Shown piece by piece: positions 56,304 through 64,000 of a stretch of 64,000 nucleotides of DNA (its first letter is position 1; the number at the start of each line of letters is the position of its first letter). Origin of the DNA: Crocinitomicaceae bacterium (GTDB taxonomy: Bacteria; Bacteroidota; Bacteroidia; Flavobacteriales_D; Crocinitomicaceae). The notes beneath the pieces are model-generated. The model made no database searches, was not told the DNA's origin, and saw nothing but the letters and a program-made list of their open reading frames with translations. The stretch lies in NCBI GenBank assembly GCA_017984635.1, contig JAGNZC010000006.1, positions 35,751 through 99,750 on the forward strand, read 5' to 3'. The position numbers were made by a program, and so were the translations under genes.

Positions 56304-57225
56304 GTGTGACCTCCTCTCTTGATGTAATAGTTTGGATAAAAACATCGTGCATTGAAGGAAGCACTTCCCACGCTGCCTCTAATTTTACTTGACCAATTAA
56401 TGCTGTTAAAAGATCTTCAAAACCTGCTTCACCCCTCATTCTAACATATGCGACAAATCGATTGTCACCTAGAATTTCTTTATTAATTAACTCAAAATTT
56501 GTCCAAAGCGCATTTACAAAAGCAATCATATTTCCACTAAATTTAAGTGCGTAAACACCCTCTTTTTTCGCTTCTTGTAAAGACGAAACCGTTCCACTTG
56601 TTAGTATTTTACCCCCATCCATTAAATAGGCAAAATCGCAAATTTCTTCCACACTTTTCATATTGTGAGTGGATAGTAGTATTGTCGTTCCTTTCGCTTT
56701 TAAAGCGATGAGCTCTTTTTTAATTAGTTCAACATTTATCGGATCAAAACCACTTAGAGGTTCATCTAAAATTAATAATTTAGGTTCATGAATAACGGTA
56801 AAAATAAACTGAATTTTTTGAGCCATTCCTTTAGACAACTCTTCTATTCGTTTGTTTTTCCATGATACAATTTCAAATTTTTGTAACCAATAATCAAGCT
56901 GGACAATTACTTCTTTTTTTGTCATACCTTTCAACTGACCAAGAAATAGAGCATGCGCCTCAATAGTCATTGTTCGATACAAACCTCTCTCTTCAGGTAA
57001 ATAACCAACTTGATCTAAATGTTTCGCTTTTAATAGCTCGCCAAAAAAACGAATATGACCATTGTCAGGTTGTATGATTTGATTTAGAATTCGAATCAAT
57101 GTTGTTTTTCCAGCCCCATTAGGACCAAGTATACCAACAATTTGACCTGTTGGTATATTCATCGTAACATGATCTAATGCTACTTTGCGATGGTAAGATT
57201 TTGTTAACTGTTGGATTTCAATCAT
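56296..57225 (-). CDS. ABC transporter ATP-binding protein
   Basis: The 309-residue ATPase has Walker A GPNGAGKTT (34-42), signature LSKGMAQK (130-137), Walker B LLILDEP (150-156) and a C-terminal extension of about 90 residues found in NatA-like exporters. Together with the overlapping permease it probably forms an exporter; substrate (ion, lipid or drug) cannot be read off. First gene of the ATPase-permease-ppx-regulator run. Confidence 0.93.
   Translation of the reverse strand: MIEIQQLTKSYHRKVALDHVTMNIPTGQIVGILGPNGAGKTTLIRILNQIIQPDNGHIRFFGELLKAKHLDQVGYLPEERGLYRTMTIEAHALFLGQLKGMTKKEVIVQLDYWLQKFEIVSWKNKRIEELSKGMAQKIQFIFTVIHEPKLLILDEPLSGFDPINVELIKKELIALKAKGTTILLSTHNMKSVEEICDFAYLMDGGKILTSGTVSSLQEAKKEGVYALKFSGNMIAFVNALWTNFELINKEILGDNRFVAYVRMRGEAGFEDLLTALIGQVKLEAAWEVLPSMHDVFIQTITSREEVTHA
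56304..56317 (-). promoter_or_regulatory. Strong Shine-Dalgarno site for the ABC permease
   Basis: The minus strand reads GAGGAGGT followed by CACAC and ATG. Such a full SD is rare in Bacteroidota. It lies in the last codons of the ATPase gene and decides the permease start. Confidence 0.75.
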
Positions 57226-57283
57226 TGTCCATTCAACTTATAAAAATAATTTTATACGCTAAATTAAGACTTTTCATTGATTT

Positions 57284-58189
57284 TTATTGAGAAAGTTTCT
57301 CTTTCCAATTTGTCCAACTGTATTTTTTTGAAAAATAAATAAGTAATAACGGTTGAATACAACAAATCGTAAGGATAGCATCCCAACCAAAAGTAGGCTT
57401 AGAATGATCAATAAACATGGCATCTGTTTGGAACGCTTGCCATTCATTGGAAACAATTACAGCTGCAAATAAATTATTAATAGCATGGTAACCCATTGAT
57501 AATTCCAAACCATCATCCATCAGGCGTAATAAACCTAAAAAAACACCCGTAAGAATGTAATAAATTAAAATACCAAAGCCCAAAACCTCAACTTCAGGAT
57601 TTGCGCCATGCATCAAACCAAAAATAGTTCCTGTGAAAACGACGATAAGCCAATTTTTCTTGATGGAACCCTTTAGAATTTTGTACAAATACCCTCTAAA
57701 AAAAAACTCTTCAAAAGATGTTTGTACAGGAATTAATAACAATGATATTATAACTAATGGGATAAATGATTCGAATTTAAAATGCCAGGAAAGCTGATTT
57801 TTAAAGGAAAGTGTAAGTAATATAAATAGCAACAATAAACTGCCCCATATAAAAAAAGCATGAAAAAAGCGTTTAACATCAAATTTTGTTCGTGCTGTAA
57901 AATAGGAAAGAATACTTTTTTTATGAATTAATTTGATACAAACTAATAATGCACTAAATGCAACAAAAAATGGAATTAACAAATAAAGTAACAAGCTATT
58001 TTTTCCAAAAACATTTGCATAATCTTGTAAAGAAGGTGCTGAAAAAACATCTAATTTTGAAGCATTTAATTTTATTGCTATTAACAGAGGCAATTGCCCA
58101 ATGGTAATGTATGACAATAAAACGATGGAAATGGTTGCTACTATACTTCCAAGTTGATTGTTTGTCTTTGTTGTATGCTGATCAATCAT
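57284..58189 (-). CDS. CPBP family intramembrane metalloprotease
   Basis: The 301-residue membrane protein with about eight helices has the CPBP (Abi) motifs: EExxxR as E160-E161-R165 in FEEFFFRGYLYK, FxxxH as H194 in FGLMHG, and a third His near 235 in YHAINNLF. Such proteases cleave or mature membrane proteins (as with CaaX processing). It starts 2 bases after the dnaJ stop, so it is the third gene of a grpE-dnaJ unit, which may link it to heat stress. Confidence 0.88.
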   Translation of the reverse strand: MIDQHTTKTNNQLGSIVATISIVLLSYITIGQLPLLIAIKLNASKLDVFSAPSLQDYANVFGKNSLLLYLLIPFFVAFSALLVCIKLIHKKSILSYFTARTKFDVKRFFHAFFIWGSLLLLFILLTLSFKNQLSWHFKFESFIPLVIISLLLIPVQTSFEEFFFRGYLYKILKGSIKKNWLIVVFTGTIFGLMHGANPEVEVLGFGILIYYILTGVFLGLLRLMDDGLELSMGYHAINNLFAAVIVSNEWQAFQTDAMFIDHSKPTFGWDAILTICCIQPLLLIYFSKKYSWTNWKEKLSQ

Positions 58190-58191
58190 TT

Positions 58192-59310
58192 TTATGATTG
58201 AAACATTTCTTTCATTCGTTTGAAAAAGCTTCTATCATGTTGGTCTGGCGTTGGTTGAAAATTCTCGCTTTTACGCAACTTTTCCAACAATTCTTTTTCT
58301 TCTTTCGTGAATTTCTTAGGTGTCCAAATATTGATGTGAACAAACAAATCACCTTGTCCATAACGTTGAACATGAGGTAATCCTTTCCCTTTTAAACGAA
58401 GAACTTTGCCACTTTGAGTACCTGGTTCCACTTTAATTTTTGCTTTACCATTTACTGTTGGGATTTCAATTGATTCGCCTAAAACAGCATCTACAAAATT
58501 GATATAAGCATCGTAGTGTAAATTCTCGCCATCTCTTTTCAAATCAGGATGTTCGGTTTCTTCTATCACCACAATTAAATCACCTGGAACACCATTAAAA
58601 GGTCCTGCATTTCCTTTTCCTGTAACACTTAATTGCATTCCTTCTTCTACTCCAGCAGGAATTTCAATTTCGATGACTTCTTCTTGGCGTTTTAAACCTT
58701 GAGCATCTGCATCCGCTGGGCGTTTATCAATCATTTTACCTGCACCTTGACAAGAAGGACACGTTGATTGCGTTTGCATCGCACCTAAAAAGGTTTGCGC
58801 AACGCGTGTAACTCGACCAGATCCGTTACATGTTTGGCAATTTTTATACGTTACACCTTCAGCATTCACTAATTTGGTAACTTTAATTTTCTTTTTAACT
58901 CCTTCAGCAACTTCCTCTAAAGTCAATTTCATTTTTACGCGTAGGTTTGTACCACGAACCGTTCTACTTCCACCGCCACCGCGACTTCCACCAAAACTCC
59001 CACCGCCAAAAGCACTTCCAAATACATCTCCAAATTGTGAGAAAATGTCGTCCATATTCATGCCTCCACCGTAACCACCTTGTCCCATTCCTTGATGTCC
59101 AAAACGATCGTATTGAGCTCGCTTTTCAGCATTACTTAATACTTCATATGCCTCAGCTGCTTCTTTAAACTTATCTTCAGCAGACGCGTCATCTGGGTTT
59201 TTATCTGGGTGATATTTCAATGCTAATTTACGATATGCCTTTTTAATTTCTGCTTCATTAGCATTTTTAGCAACACCTAATATTTCGTAAAAATCTCTTT
59301 TTTGACTCAT
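58192..59310 (-). CDS. dnaJ: Chaperone protein DnaJ (Hsp40)
   Basis: The 372-residue co-chaperone stimulates DnaK. It has a J domain (1-70, with YHPDKNPDD), a Gly/Phe-rich linker (about 75-118), a zinc region, and two C-terminal substrate-binding domains. The zinc region has only two CxxCxGxG units ([11 protein letters not shown] and [10 protein letters not shown]) where E. coli DnaJ has four, so it can bind just one zinc. This reduced form is common in Flavobacteriia. It lies 26 bases after grpE. Confidence 0.97.
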   Translation of the reverse strand: MSQKRDFYEILGVAKNANEAEIKKAYRKLALKYHPDKNPDDASAEDKFKEAAEAYEVLSNAEKRAQYDRFGHQGMGQGGYGGGMNMDDIFSQFGDVFGSAFGGGSFGGSRGGGGSRTVRGTNLRVKMKLTLEEVAEGVKKKIKVTKLVNAEGVTYKNCQTCNGSGRVTRVAQTFLGAMQTQSTCPSCQGAGKMIDKRPADADAQGLKRQEEVIEIEIPAGVEEGMQLSVTGKGNAGPFNGVPGDLIVVIEETEHPDLKRDGENLHYDAYINFVDAVLGESIEIPTVNGKAKIKVEPGTQSGKVLRLKGKGLPHVQRYGQGDLFVHINIWTPKKFTKEEKELLEKLRKSENFQPTPDQHDRSFFKRMKEMFQS

Positions 59311-59336
59311 TTTATAGAATTGTAAAATTCAAAGAA

Positions 59337-59885
59337 TTATTGACCAACTACAACTTTTGCAAAGCGAATTACTTTATCATTTAAGTAATATCCTTTCTCT
59401 ACGTCATCAATTACTTTTCCCACTTCTTTTTTAGAAGGAGCAGGAATATTTGCAATAGCTTCGTGTAATTCACTATCGAAAGCAGTACCCTTAGCTTGCA
59501 TTTGTTTCAAGCCTTTTGATTCTAAAATCCCTTTAAATTTGTTAAAGATTAATTGAAAACCTTCTTTGACAACAGCAACATCATCTGCATTTTGATTGTT
59601 TAAAATTGCGCGATCAAAATCATCCATCACTGGAAGCAAGTCTGCCAAAACTCCAGCATTAGCATTTGTAATGATGTCAACTTTTTCTTTGTTTGTTCTT
59701 TTTCTATAGTTATCAAATTCAGCGTATAAACGAAGAAAACGATCATTTAACTCTGCTAATTTTTCTTCAGCAGTTAGTTCTTTAGGTGCTTCTGTGCTCG
59801 TTTCTTGGTTTTCCTCTGTGCTATTTTGTTCTTCATTTTGCACAAATTCATTTTCTTCTACGTTGATGTCTTTATCTTCTGCCAT
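59337..59885 (-). CDS. grpE: Nucleotide exchange factor GrpE
   Basis: The 182-residue protein has an acidic N terminus, the long dimerisation helix (ELNDRFLRLYAEFDNYRKRTNKEKVDI), and the beta-wing domain ending EVGKVIDDVEKGYYLNDKVIRFAKVVV. GrpE exchanges ADP on DnaK. First gene of the grpE-dnaJ-CPBP unit, with a promoter 30 bases upstream. Confidence 0.96.
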   Translation of the reverse strand: MAEDKDINVEENEFVQNEEQNSTEENQETSTEAPKELTAEEKLAELNDRFLRLYAEFDNYRKRTNKEKVDIITNANAGVLADLLPVMDDFDRAILNNQNADDVAVVKEGFQLIFNKFKGILESKGLKQMQAKGTAFDSELHEAIANIPAPSKKEVGKVIDDVEKGYYLNDKVIRFAKVVVGQ

Positions 59886-59914
59886 TATTGAATTTTTATA
59901 TAAAAAAGATTTAG

Positions 59915-59947
59915 CAAAGATACTGCCATTCTTCCAATTCGGACAAG
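59915..59947 (-). promoter_or_regulatory. Promoter of grpE-dnaJ
   Basis: On the minus strand TATCTTTG (59922-59915) matches the -7 consensus exactly, with CTTG at 59947-59944 about 21 bases upstream. It resembles a housekeeping rather than sigma32-type promoter. Confidence 0.55.
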
Positions 59948-60052
59948 CTGTCAGAAAAATTAAAGAAAATTTGTCTAATTTTCAGTAAAATTAAACCCAT
60001 TATATAAATTATATTGAACTAATAATCCGTTTTAGGAAGTTTCATTAAAAAA

Positions 60053-61057
60053 TTAATAGGTATTCCAAAATTGAATTTGATTATTCTCTAACACATTAAC
60101 ATATGAAGAATTAAGCGCATCATTAAATAATATAAATTCAGAAATATCACCATAAAAACCATTGTCATTAACACTAGACCCGAATGACAAACCTATTCCA
60201 AATGCACCTCCAGTAGTTAATGGAGATGTTAAATTTAAGGCAACATTGTTTTGTTTAAAAACACCACTGACTTTCGTTGTTTTAGAATTCGTGTTTCTTA
60301 ATATTATATACTGCTTAAAATTATTTTCGTTTGTTGAATTAGAAAAAGCACGATTCATATCTGAAGAATTTCCCAAATCAGTGTAACAATTGCCATCCGA
60401 CCAGTTTAAATGGCAGGACCATCGTTGACTAGAGTTGGTAGGATCAAAATAACCAAACGAGTTATTTGTACTGGAGGGTGTTGTTGGCTTTGCTATGAAT
60501 CCAAGGGTTCCTTTCAGAGAATTGGTCAAAAGAACACTTAACGTTTGATTAATAACCAGTTGATGCTTTAAATTCCCTGTAAAACCTAAACTAGGCAAAG
60601 CATTAGAATACCCATTAGAATTCATTTTAAAAACCGGTTGTTTTGTTGCAACCGTTTGTTCTGCATTAAAACCATTCGTACCCTGATCATACCAAATAGA
60701 AGCATACATCGTATTTCCATTTCTAAAACTTGATAATGACATGGTGCTATTAATCGTTAAAGCACTTGTTCCAACATCCACAATTGTCACTATACTATTA
60801 TCAGAAACTACGTTATTATTATCAAAAGCAACATCAGCCTGAGCATTATCTGTGCTTCTTCTTAATCTGATTGAATAGCCTGTATACGTTTCTCTTAGTT
60901 TTCTTGAGCTAAATGCAAACGAAGGAGACAATCCAAAACGATCTAATAACAATCGTGAGTCTTCAGACACTATTGTTGGTGTTCCAACAACTTGTCCAAA
61001 AACAGAAGACAAAACAAAAAATATAAATACAATTGATGTTAATACTTGTTTTTTCAT
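60053..61057 (-). CDS. Secreted protein with arabinofuranosidase-B/LamG-like domain
   Basis: The 334-residue product has a signal peptide (1-21, ending VFGQ). The following region has the order SRKLRETYTGYSIRLRRSTDNAQADVAF, then ASIWYDQGTNGFNAEQ, as in the concanavalin-like alpha-L-arabinofuranosidase B catalytic-type domain (family version: LRSAYTGPAIRVRRSSD ... WYDQSGNG). A C-terminal LamG-like end (GDISEFILFNDAL) follows. Catalytic residues cannot be confirmed, so it may bind sugar rather than cut it. No T9SS sorting domain is visible. It follows the repeat protein by 2 bases. Confidence 0.7.
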   Translation of the reverse strand: MKKQVLTSIVFIFFVLSSVFGQVVGTPTIVSEDSRLLLDRFGLSPSFAFSSRKLRETYTGYSIRLRRSTDNAQADVAFDNNNVVSDNSIVTIVDVGTSALTINSTMSLSSFRNGNTMYASIWYDQGTNGFNAEQTVATKQPVFKMNSNGYSNALPSLGFTGNLKHQLVINQTLSVLLTNSLKGTLGFIAKPTTPSSTNNSFGYFDPTNSSQRWSCHLNWSDGNCYTDLGNSSDMNRAFSNSTNENNFKQYIILRNTNSKTTKVSGVFKQNNVALNLTSPLTTGGAFGIGLSFGSSVNDNGFYGDISEFILFNDALNSSYVNVLENNQIQFWNTY

Positions 61058-61059
61058 AA

Positions 61060-63135
61060 TTAGAAACCAGTAGACATGTAAAAATAAACGGTTGTCCCCA
61101 TCACCATAAATGTATACAGAGTGTGTTTAGCAGCAATAGTTTGAGCATTATTCATTGATTTAAAAGTAAACCCAGCCGCAGTAAAAGAGGCTGTTCCTGA
61201 AGTGGCACCTTGAACAGAAAGTGTATATGTTCCACCATCTTTTATATTTGACAATGTAAAAGCACCCGGACTAGCAGATGTGAAAGCTAAATTACTGTTT
61301 GAGAAATCAATAGATGAACTAGCGCCAGCATTAAAAGCTGTTGTATTTGTTGCAGAACCATTTACTTCTAATCTAGAACCAGGATTAGTAGTGCCAATTC
61401 CAACTCTACCATTATTCAAAATACGCATTTGTTCATTAAAAAATGGTGTTGTTGATTTACCCGTACTAAAAATAATACTTTTTGTATTATTTGCATTTGC
61501 TACATATAAATCTTGCCCACTACCTATAAATGACACATCATTAGCACCTCCGATATTATAAGATGTTGGGAAGTTAAAATTGGAGTTATTTATACCCAAC
61601 CAAGCAAAACCAGTAGTAGCTGAACCATTGTCTGCCGTCGCTGAATAGCCACTTTGAGCTTGTGTACCAGTACTTGTATTTTGAATATTATACTGCAAAT
61701 AATCGTTAATACTTCCAGAAGCATTTACGATACTATTTGCTGTTGTTACGCCTGTATTAATATCTAATTTACTTGCAGGTGTTGAAGTTCCTATTCCCAC
61801 TCGCTGACTTTCATCAATAAACATGGCTCTAGTTTGAGTTCCAGTTGGACCCGTTGTGAAAAACAAACGACCAGCGCCACCAGCTATTATTTCAGCACCT
61901 ATTCGAGCGCGATCGTTTGCATCAGTAGAGGTTGTTCCATGACCAAATCCTAACCACCAATTATCTCCAGCAGCTACTGATGGTGCAATTAATTTAAGTG
62001 ATCCTTTACCTGTTGTTCCTTGAATAACAAGAGGTGCACTTGGAGCTGTGTTATTTATTCCAACATTACCACTACCCAACCAAGTCATTACATTAGTTAA
62101 AGTTGTTTCATTTGAATTTGTTAGTGCTAAATCCAAACGGGATTTTGAATCAACTGGACTAACTCCATCATCATAAGTCCCTAAATTAAACTGTGCAGCA
62201 CTACCCCATTTAAAACCTGACCAAGTTGGTCTAGACATTCGTAACATTGTTGCATTTGCATTTGCACCCAAAGTTGATTGAATACCTTGTATGTGTAATT
62301 TCGTAGAAGGAGCAACCGTTCCAATCCCAACATTACCAGAATTCAAATAACTAATCATTGGTGCTGCATAACTGCTCATTCCAAAATCTACGCGATTAGA
62401 AGCTGCCCCATTAGCCTGATACACATAGCGCCAATCGGCACTATTACCCGTTGTTGCTGAAACCCCAAAATTCAATAAGGTAGCATTTCCGGCAGTAATA
62501 TTATTTGGCGCTAAAAATTTCGCAGTTGATACATAAGTACTATTTAACGATGATTGAACGTCCAAAGGAGCTGTTGGGTTATTCATTCCGATTCCTACAT
62601 TTCCAGTTCTCCAAATGTTAGCCGTTTTATTATTTCCTGCATCGTTGGTTGTATTCGCTAAATTCCACGCAGTTGAAGCAGGTGCTACATAAGTAACATA
62701 TGTCGAACCATTCCAAAACCATTGACTTGCATCAACAGAACTAACATAAATGTAATCTGCACTTGCAGGTGTATTTGGAGTAAAAGTTGGACTTCCTGTA
62801 TTTGGATTTGCTGTATTAAAATCAACAGTTGCATCTGGAGATGTTACAACTAAGCGTTCCCATTTTGAACCACTGTAATAGTAATACCCTGGCACTACAG
62901 CATTTGGACTTGTTCCAGCAGTTGCAGTATTATAGATCATCAAACCTGTTGCAGGTGAAGCAATCGTTGCAACGTCACTATTAGAAGTCAAAGCAACGCG
63001 TGGCGCTAAAAAGCCTTTATTTGTTGTCTCGATTTCTAATGCTGCAGAAGCATGTGGAGAAGTTGTTCCAATTCCTACTTGTGCTGAGGACACAAAATTA
63101 ATTGTTAGCGAAACGATCAATACTATTTTTTTCAT
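61060..63135 (-). CDS. Secreted VGIGT-repeat (tail-fibre-like) protein
   Basis: The 691-residue product has a signal peptide (about 1-18) and then repeated NVGIGT/VGIGTTxPxxKL segments spaced through the chain (e.g. near residues 21, 185, 275, 500, 590), the hallmark of Bacteroidota phage-tail-fibre-like surface proteins. The first module contains LEIETTNKGFLAPRVAL and ATGLMIYNTAT. No C-terminal S74 peptidase or T9SS domain is seen; the last segment is a short beta-strand domain. Upstream gene of a two-gene operon with the 60053 gene. Confidence 0.75.
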   Translation of the reverse strand: MKKIVLIVSLTINFVSSAQVGIGTTSPHASAALEIETTNKGFLAPRVALTSNSDVATIASPATGLMIYNTATAGTSPNAVVPGYYYYSGSKWERLVVTSPDATVDFNTANPNTGSPTFTPNTPASADYIYVSSVDASQWFWNGSTYVTYVAPASTAWNLANTTNDAGNNKTANIWRTGNVGIGMNNPTAPLDVQSSLNSTYVSTAKFLAPNNITAGNATLLNFGVSATTGNSADWRYVYQANGAASNRVDFGMSSYAAPMISYLNSGNVGIGTVAPSTKLHIQGIQSTLGANANATMLRMSRPTWSGFKWGSAAQFNLGTYDDGVSPVDSKSRLDLALTNSNETTLTNVMTWLGSGNVGINNTAPSAPLVIQGTTGKGSLKLIAPSVAAGDNWWLGFGHGTTSTDANDRARIGAEIIAGGAGRLFFTTGPTGTQTRAMFIDESQRVGIGTSTPASKLDINTGVTTANSIVNASGSINDYLQYNIQNTSTGTQAQSGYSATADNGSATTGFAWLGINNSNFNFPTSYNIGGANDVSFIGSGQDLYVANANNTKSIIFSTGKSTTPFFNEQMRILNNGRVGIGTTNPGSRLEVNGSATNTTAFNAGASSSIDFSNSNLAFTSASPGAFTLSNIKDGGTYTLSVQGATSGTASFTAAGFTFKSMNNAQTIAAKHTLYTFMVMGTTVYFYMSTGF

Positions 63136-63149
63136 ACCTAAAATTTGTG

Positions 63150-63183
63150 CAAAATTAGTATTAGCAAATCAATTAAAGTCAAT
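63150..63183 (-). promoter_or_regulatory. Promoter of the 63135-60053 operon
   Basis: On the minus strand TAATTTTG (63157-63150) matches the -7 consensus exactly, with ATTG (63183-63180) 22 bases upstream. Confidence 0.55.
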
Positions 63184-63592
63184 TGATCATTTTAATAAAA
63201 ATAATTACGTGTTTACTCTTATTCGATTTAATAAACTACTATTAAGCTTTGTAATTTCTATCAATTCGAGATAAAGACTCTGTACAAAAATATCTTTTAA
63301 TCATTTAACTTTCAAATGTAAAATCAATTTCACGCAAAGTAATATCATAATACGATATATAAAATCGTTATACGAAATAAAAATGCTGCAAAAAAAAGAT
63401 TAACTAAAAGGAGATTATCTATAGCTTTTTTTAACTATACTAATTATTAAACAAGATTATTTCAGGGACAATCTGTTTAAAAAACCAATTTTAAATTTAC
63501 TGTTTTATATTTTCGAATTACACGTTGGAAACTTTAGAACACTTTTTCTTACAATTCACAGTTAATTCAATATTCTTATCTGGATACTAAAT
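63184..63592. other. AT-rich intergenic stretch without a recognised gene
   Basis: The stretch between the sppA end and the VGIGT-repeat gene is highly AT-rich and has stops in all frames. It contains TACGATATAT...ATCGTTATACG (about 63351-63374), a short inverted/direct TACGA arrangement. I see no tRNA, terminator with good stem, or conserved RNA. Confidence 0.4.
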
Positions 63593-64000
63593 TTATTTTA
63601 CCAACACATCAAAAGGTAAACGAGCTTGAAAACCAGTTTTGGTTTCTAACGTTTTCAATTGATTGTAATAATTCATTAATTCTGCTGGTATCTTAGCTGT
63701 TGGACTTTGAATTTTAGCGTTGTTCTGTTCTTCAAATTGCTCCAACAAATCCATCCATTTATCTTCTTTTCTCAATGGATAATACAACACCTTTGGCTCT
63801 TTAACACCTGCTTGTCTTGCAGCAAATGCAATGGCATTTTTCAACCCTCCCAATTCATCGACTAAACCAATTTCTTTGGCATCTTTCCCTGTCCAAACAC
63901 GACCACGTGCAATCGCATTCACTTTTTCAATTGTCATTTTACGTCCTACAGAAACCCTATTTAAAAAAGTACCATAGATTGTATCCACTTCTTGCTGAAC
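63593..64000 (-). CDS. sppA: Signal peptide peptidase SppA, C-terminal part
   Basis: The frame runs off the right edge; the fragment begins VQQEVDTIYGTFLNRVSVGR and contains ARGRVWTGKDAKEIGLVDELGGLKNAI, the C-terminal S49 protease segment of the large (about 67 kDa) SppA type. SppA cleaves leftover signal peptides in the inner membrane. The catalytic Ser/Lys residues would be upstream, outside the window. The apparent start GTG at 63988 is internal. Confidence 0.9.
   Translation of the reverse strand, partial: VQQEVDTIYGTFLNRVSVGRKMTIEKVNAIARGRVWTGKDAKEIGLVDELGGLKNAIAFAARQAGVKEPKVLYYPLRKEDKWMDLLEQFEEQNNAKIQSPTAKIPAELMNYYNQLKTLETKTGFQARLPFDVLVK

Noticed and set aside
61060..63135. Possible prophage remnant because of tail-fibre-like repeats
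   Set aside because: The protein has a signal peptide and there are no other phage genes nearby; such proteins are normal surface proteins in Bacteroidota.
63184..63592. A tRNA or structured RNA in the long gap before the VGIGT-repeat gene
   Set aside because: No cloverleaf, CCA end or strong stem was found; the DNA is simply AT-rich.

Overview
The window looks like chromosomal DNA of a low-GC, free-living member of the Bacteroidota, most likely order Flavobacteriales; a Crocinitomicaceae/Fluviicola-like organism is a guess I cannot test. The evidence is four secreted proteins with type IX secretion (T9SS) sorting domains (two type A, two type B/gliding-associated), gldF-gldG gliding genes, a bacillithiol gene (bshB1), a fused ccsBA cytochrome c maturation protein, a YfhO-type giant membrane protein, and many promoters of the Bacteroidota form (TTTG, about 20 bases, TAnnTTTG) with almost no Shine-Dalgarno sequences. 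I see no IS element, CRISPR array, rRNA or tRNA gene.

Layout. 1-1 kb: end of a GT4 glycosyltransferase and a GreA/GreB-like protein. 1-9 kb (minus): T9SS type B protein, bshB1, ccsBA, and a small group of cysteine-motif, barrel and lipoprotein genes that may handle a metal. 9-11.4 kb (minus): CoA-binding protein, purC, phoH. 11.5-19 kb (plus): SAM hydrolase, ABM-domain protein, cold-shock protein, gldF-gldG-DUF4340 protein, dnaN, a lipoprotein. 19-26.7 kb: comEC (minus) diverging from thrS-infC-rpmI-rplT, then kup. 26.8-35.2 kb (minus): T9SS type A protein, dnaK, and a 1553-residue T9SS type B protein. 35.4-38 kb: alaS.

38-50 kb is the accessory part. It is a surface-glycan locus with a Wzx-like flippase, a GT2 glycosyltransferase, a FkbM methyltransferase, an MptE/sialyltransferase-like protein, a T9SS type A beta-propeller protein, and a complete pseudaminic acid operon (pseB, pseC, Pse-associated methylase, pseF, a fused pseG-pseH, pseI). 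All enzymes needed to turn UDP-GlcNAc into CMP-pseudaminic acid are present. The 41333-42196 product is the best candidate in the window for the transferase that uses this sugar. The pseB promoter carries a perfect 8-bp inverted repeat around its -7 box.

50-64 kb (minus): YfhO protein; an ABC ATPase, ABC permease, Ppx/GppA and sigma54-type regulator run in which the regulator lacks a DNA-binding domain; grpE-dnaJ-CPBP protease; a two-gene secreted-protein unit (VGIGT-repeat protein plus arabinofuranosidase-B-like domain protein); and the end of sppA.

In several places the longest open frame begins at a TTG or upstream ATG that lies inside a promoter or upstream gene. I moved the starts of ccsBA, comEC, thrS, alaS, the flippase, the 28367 gene, the ABC permease, ppx and the response regulator accordingly.
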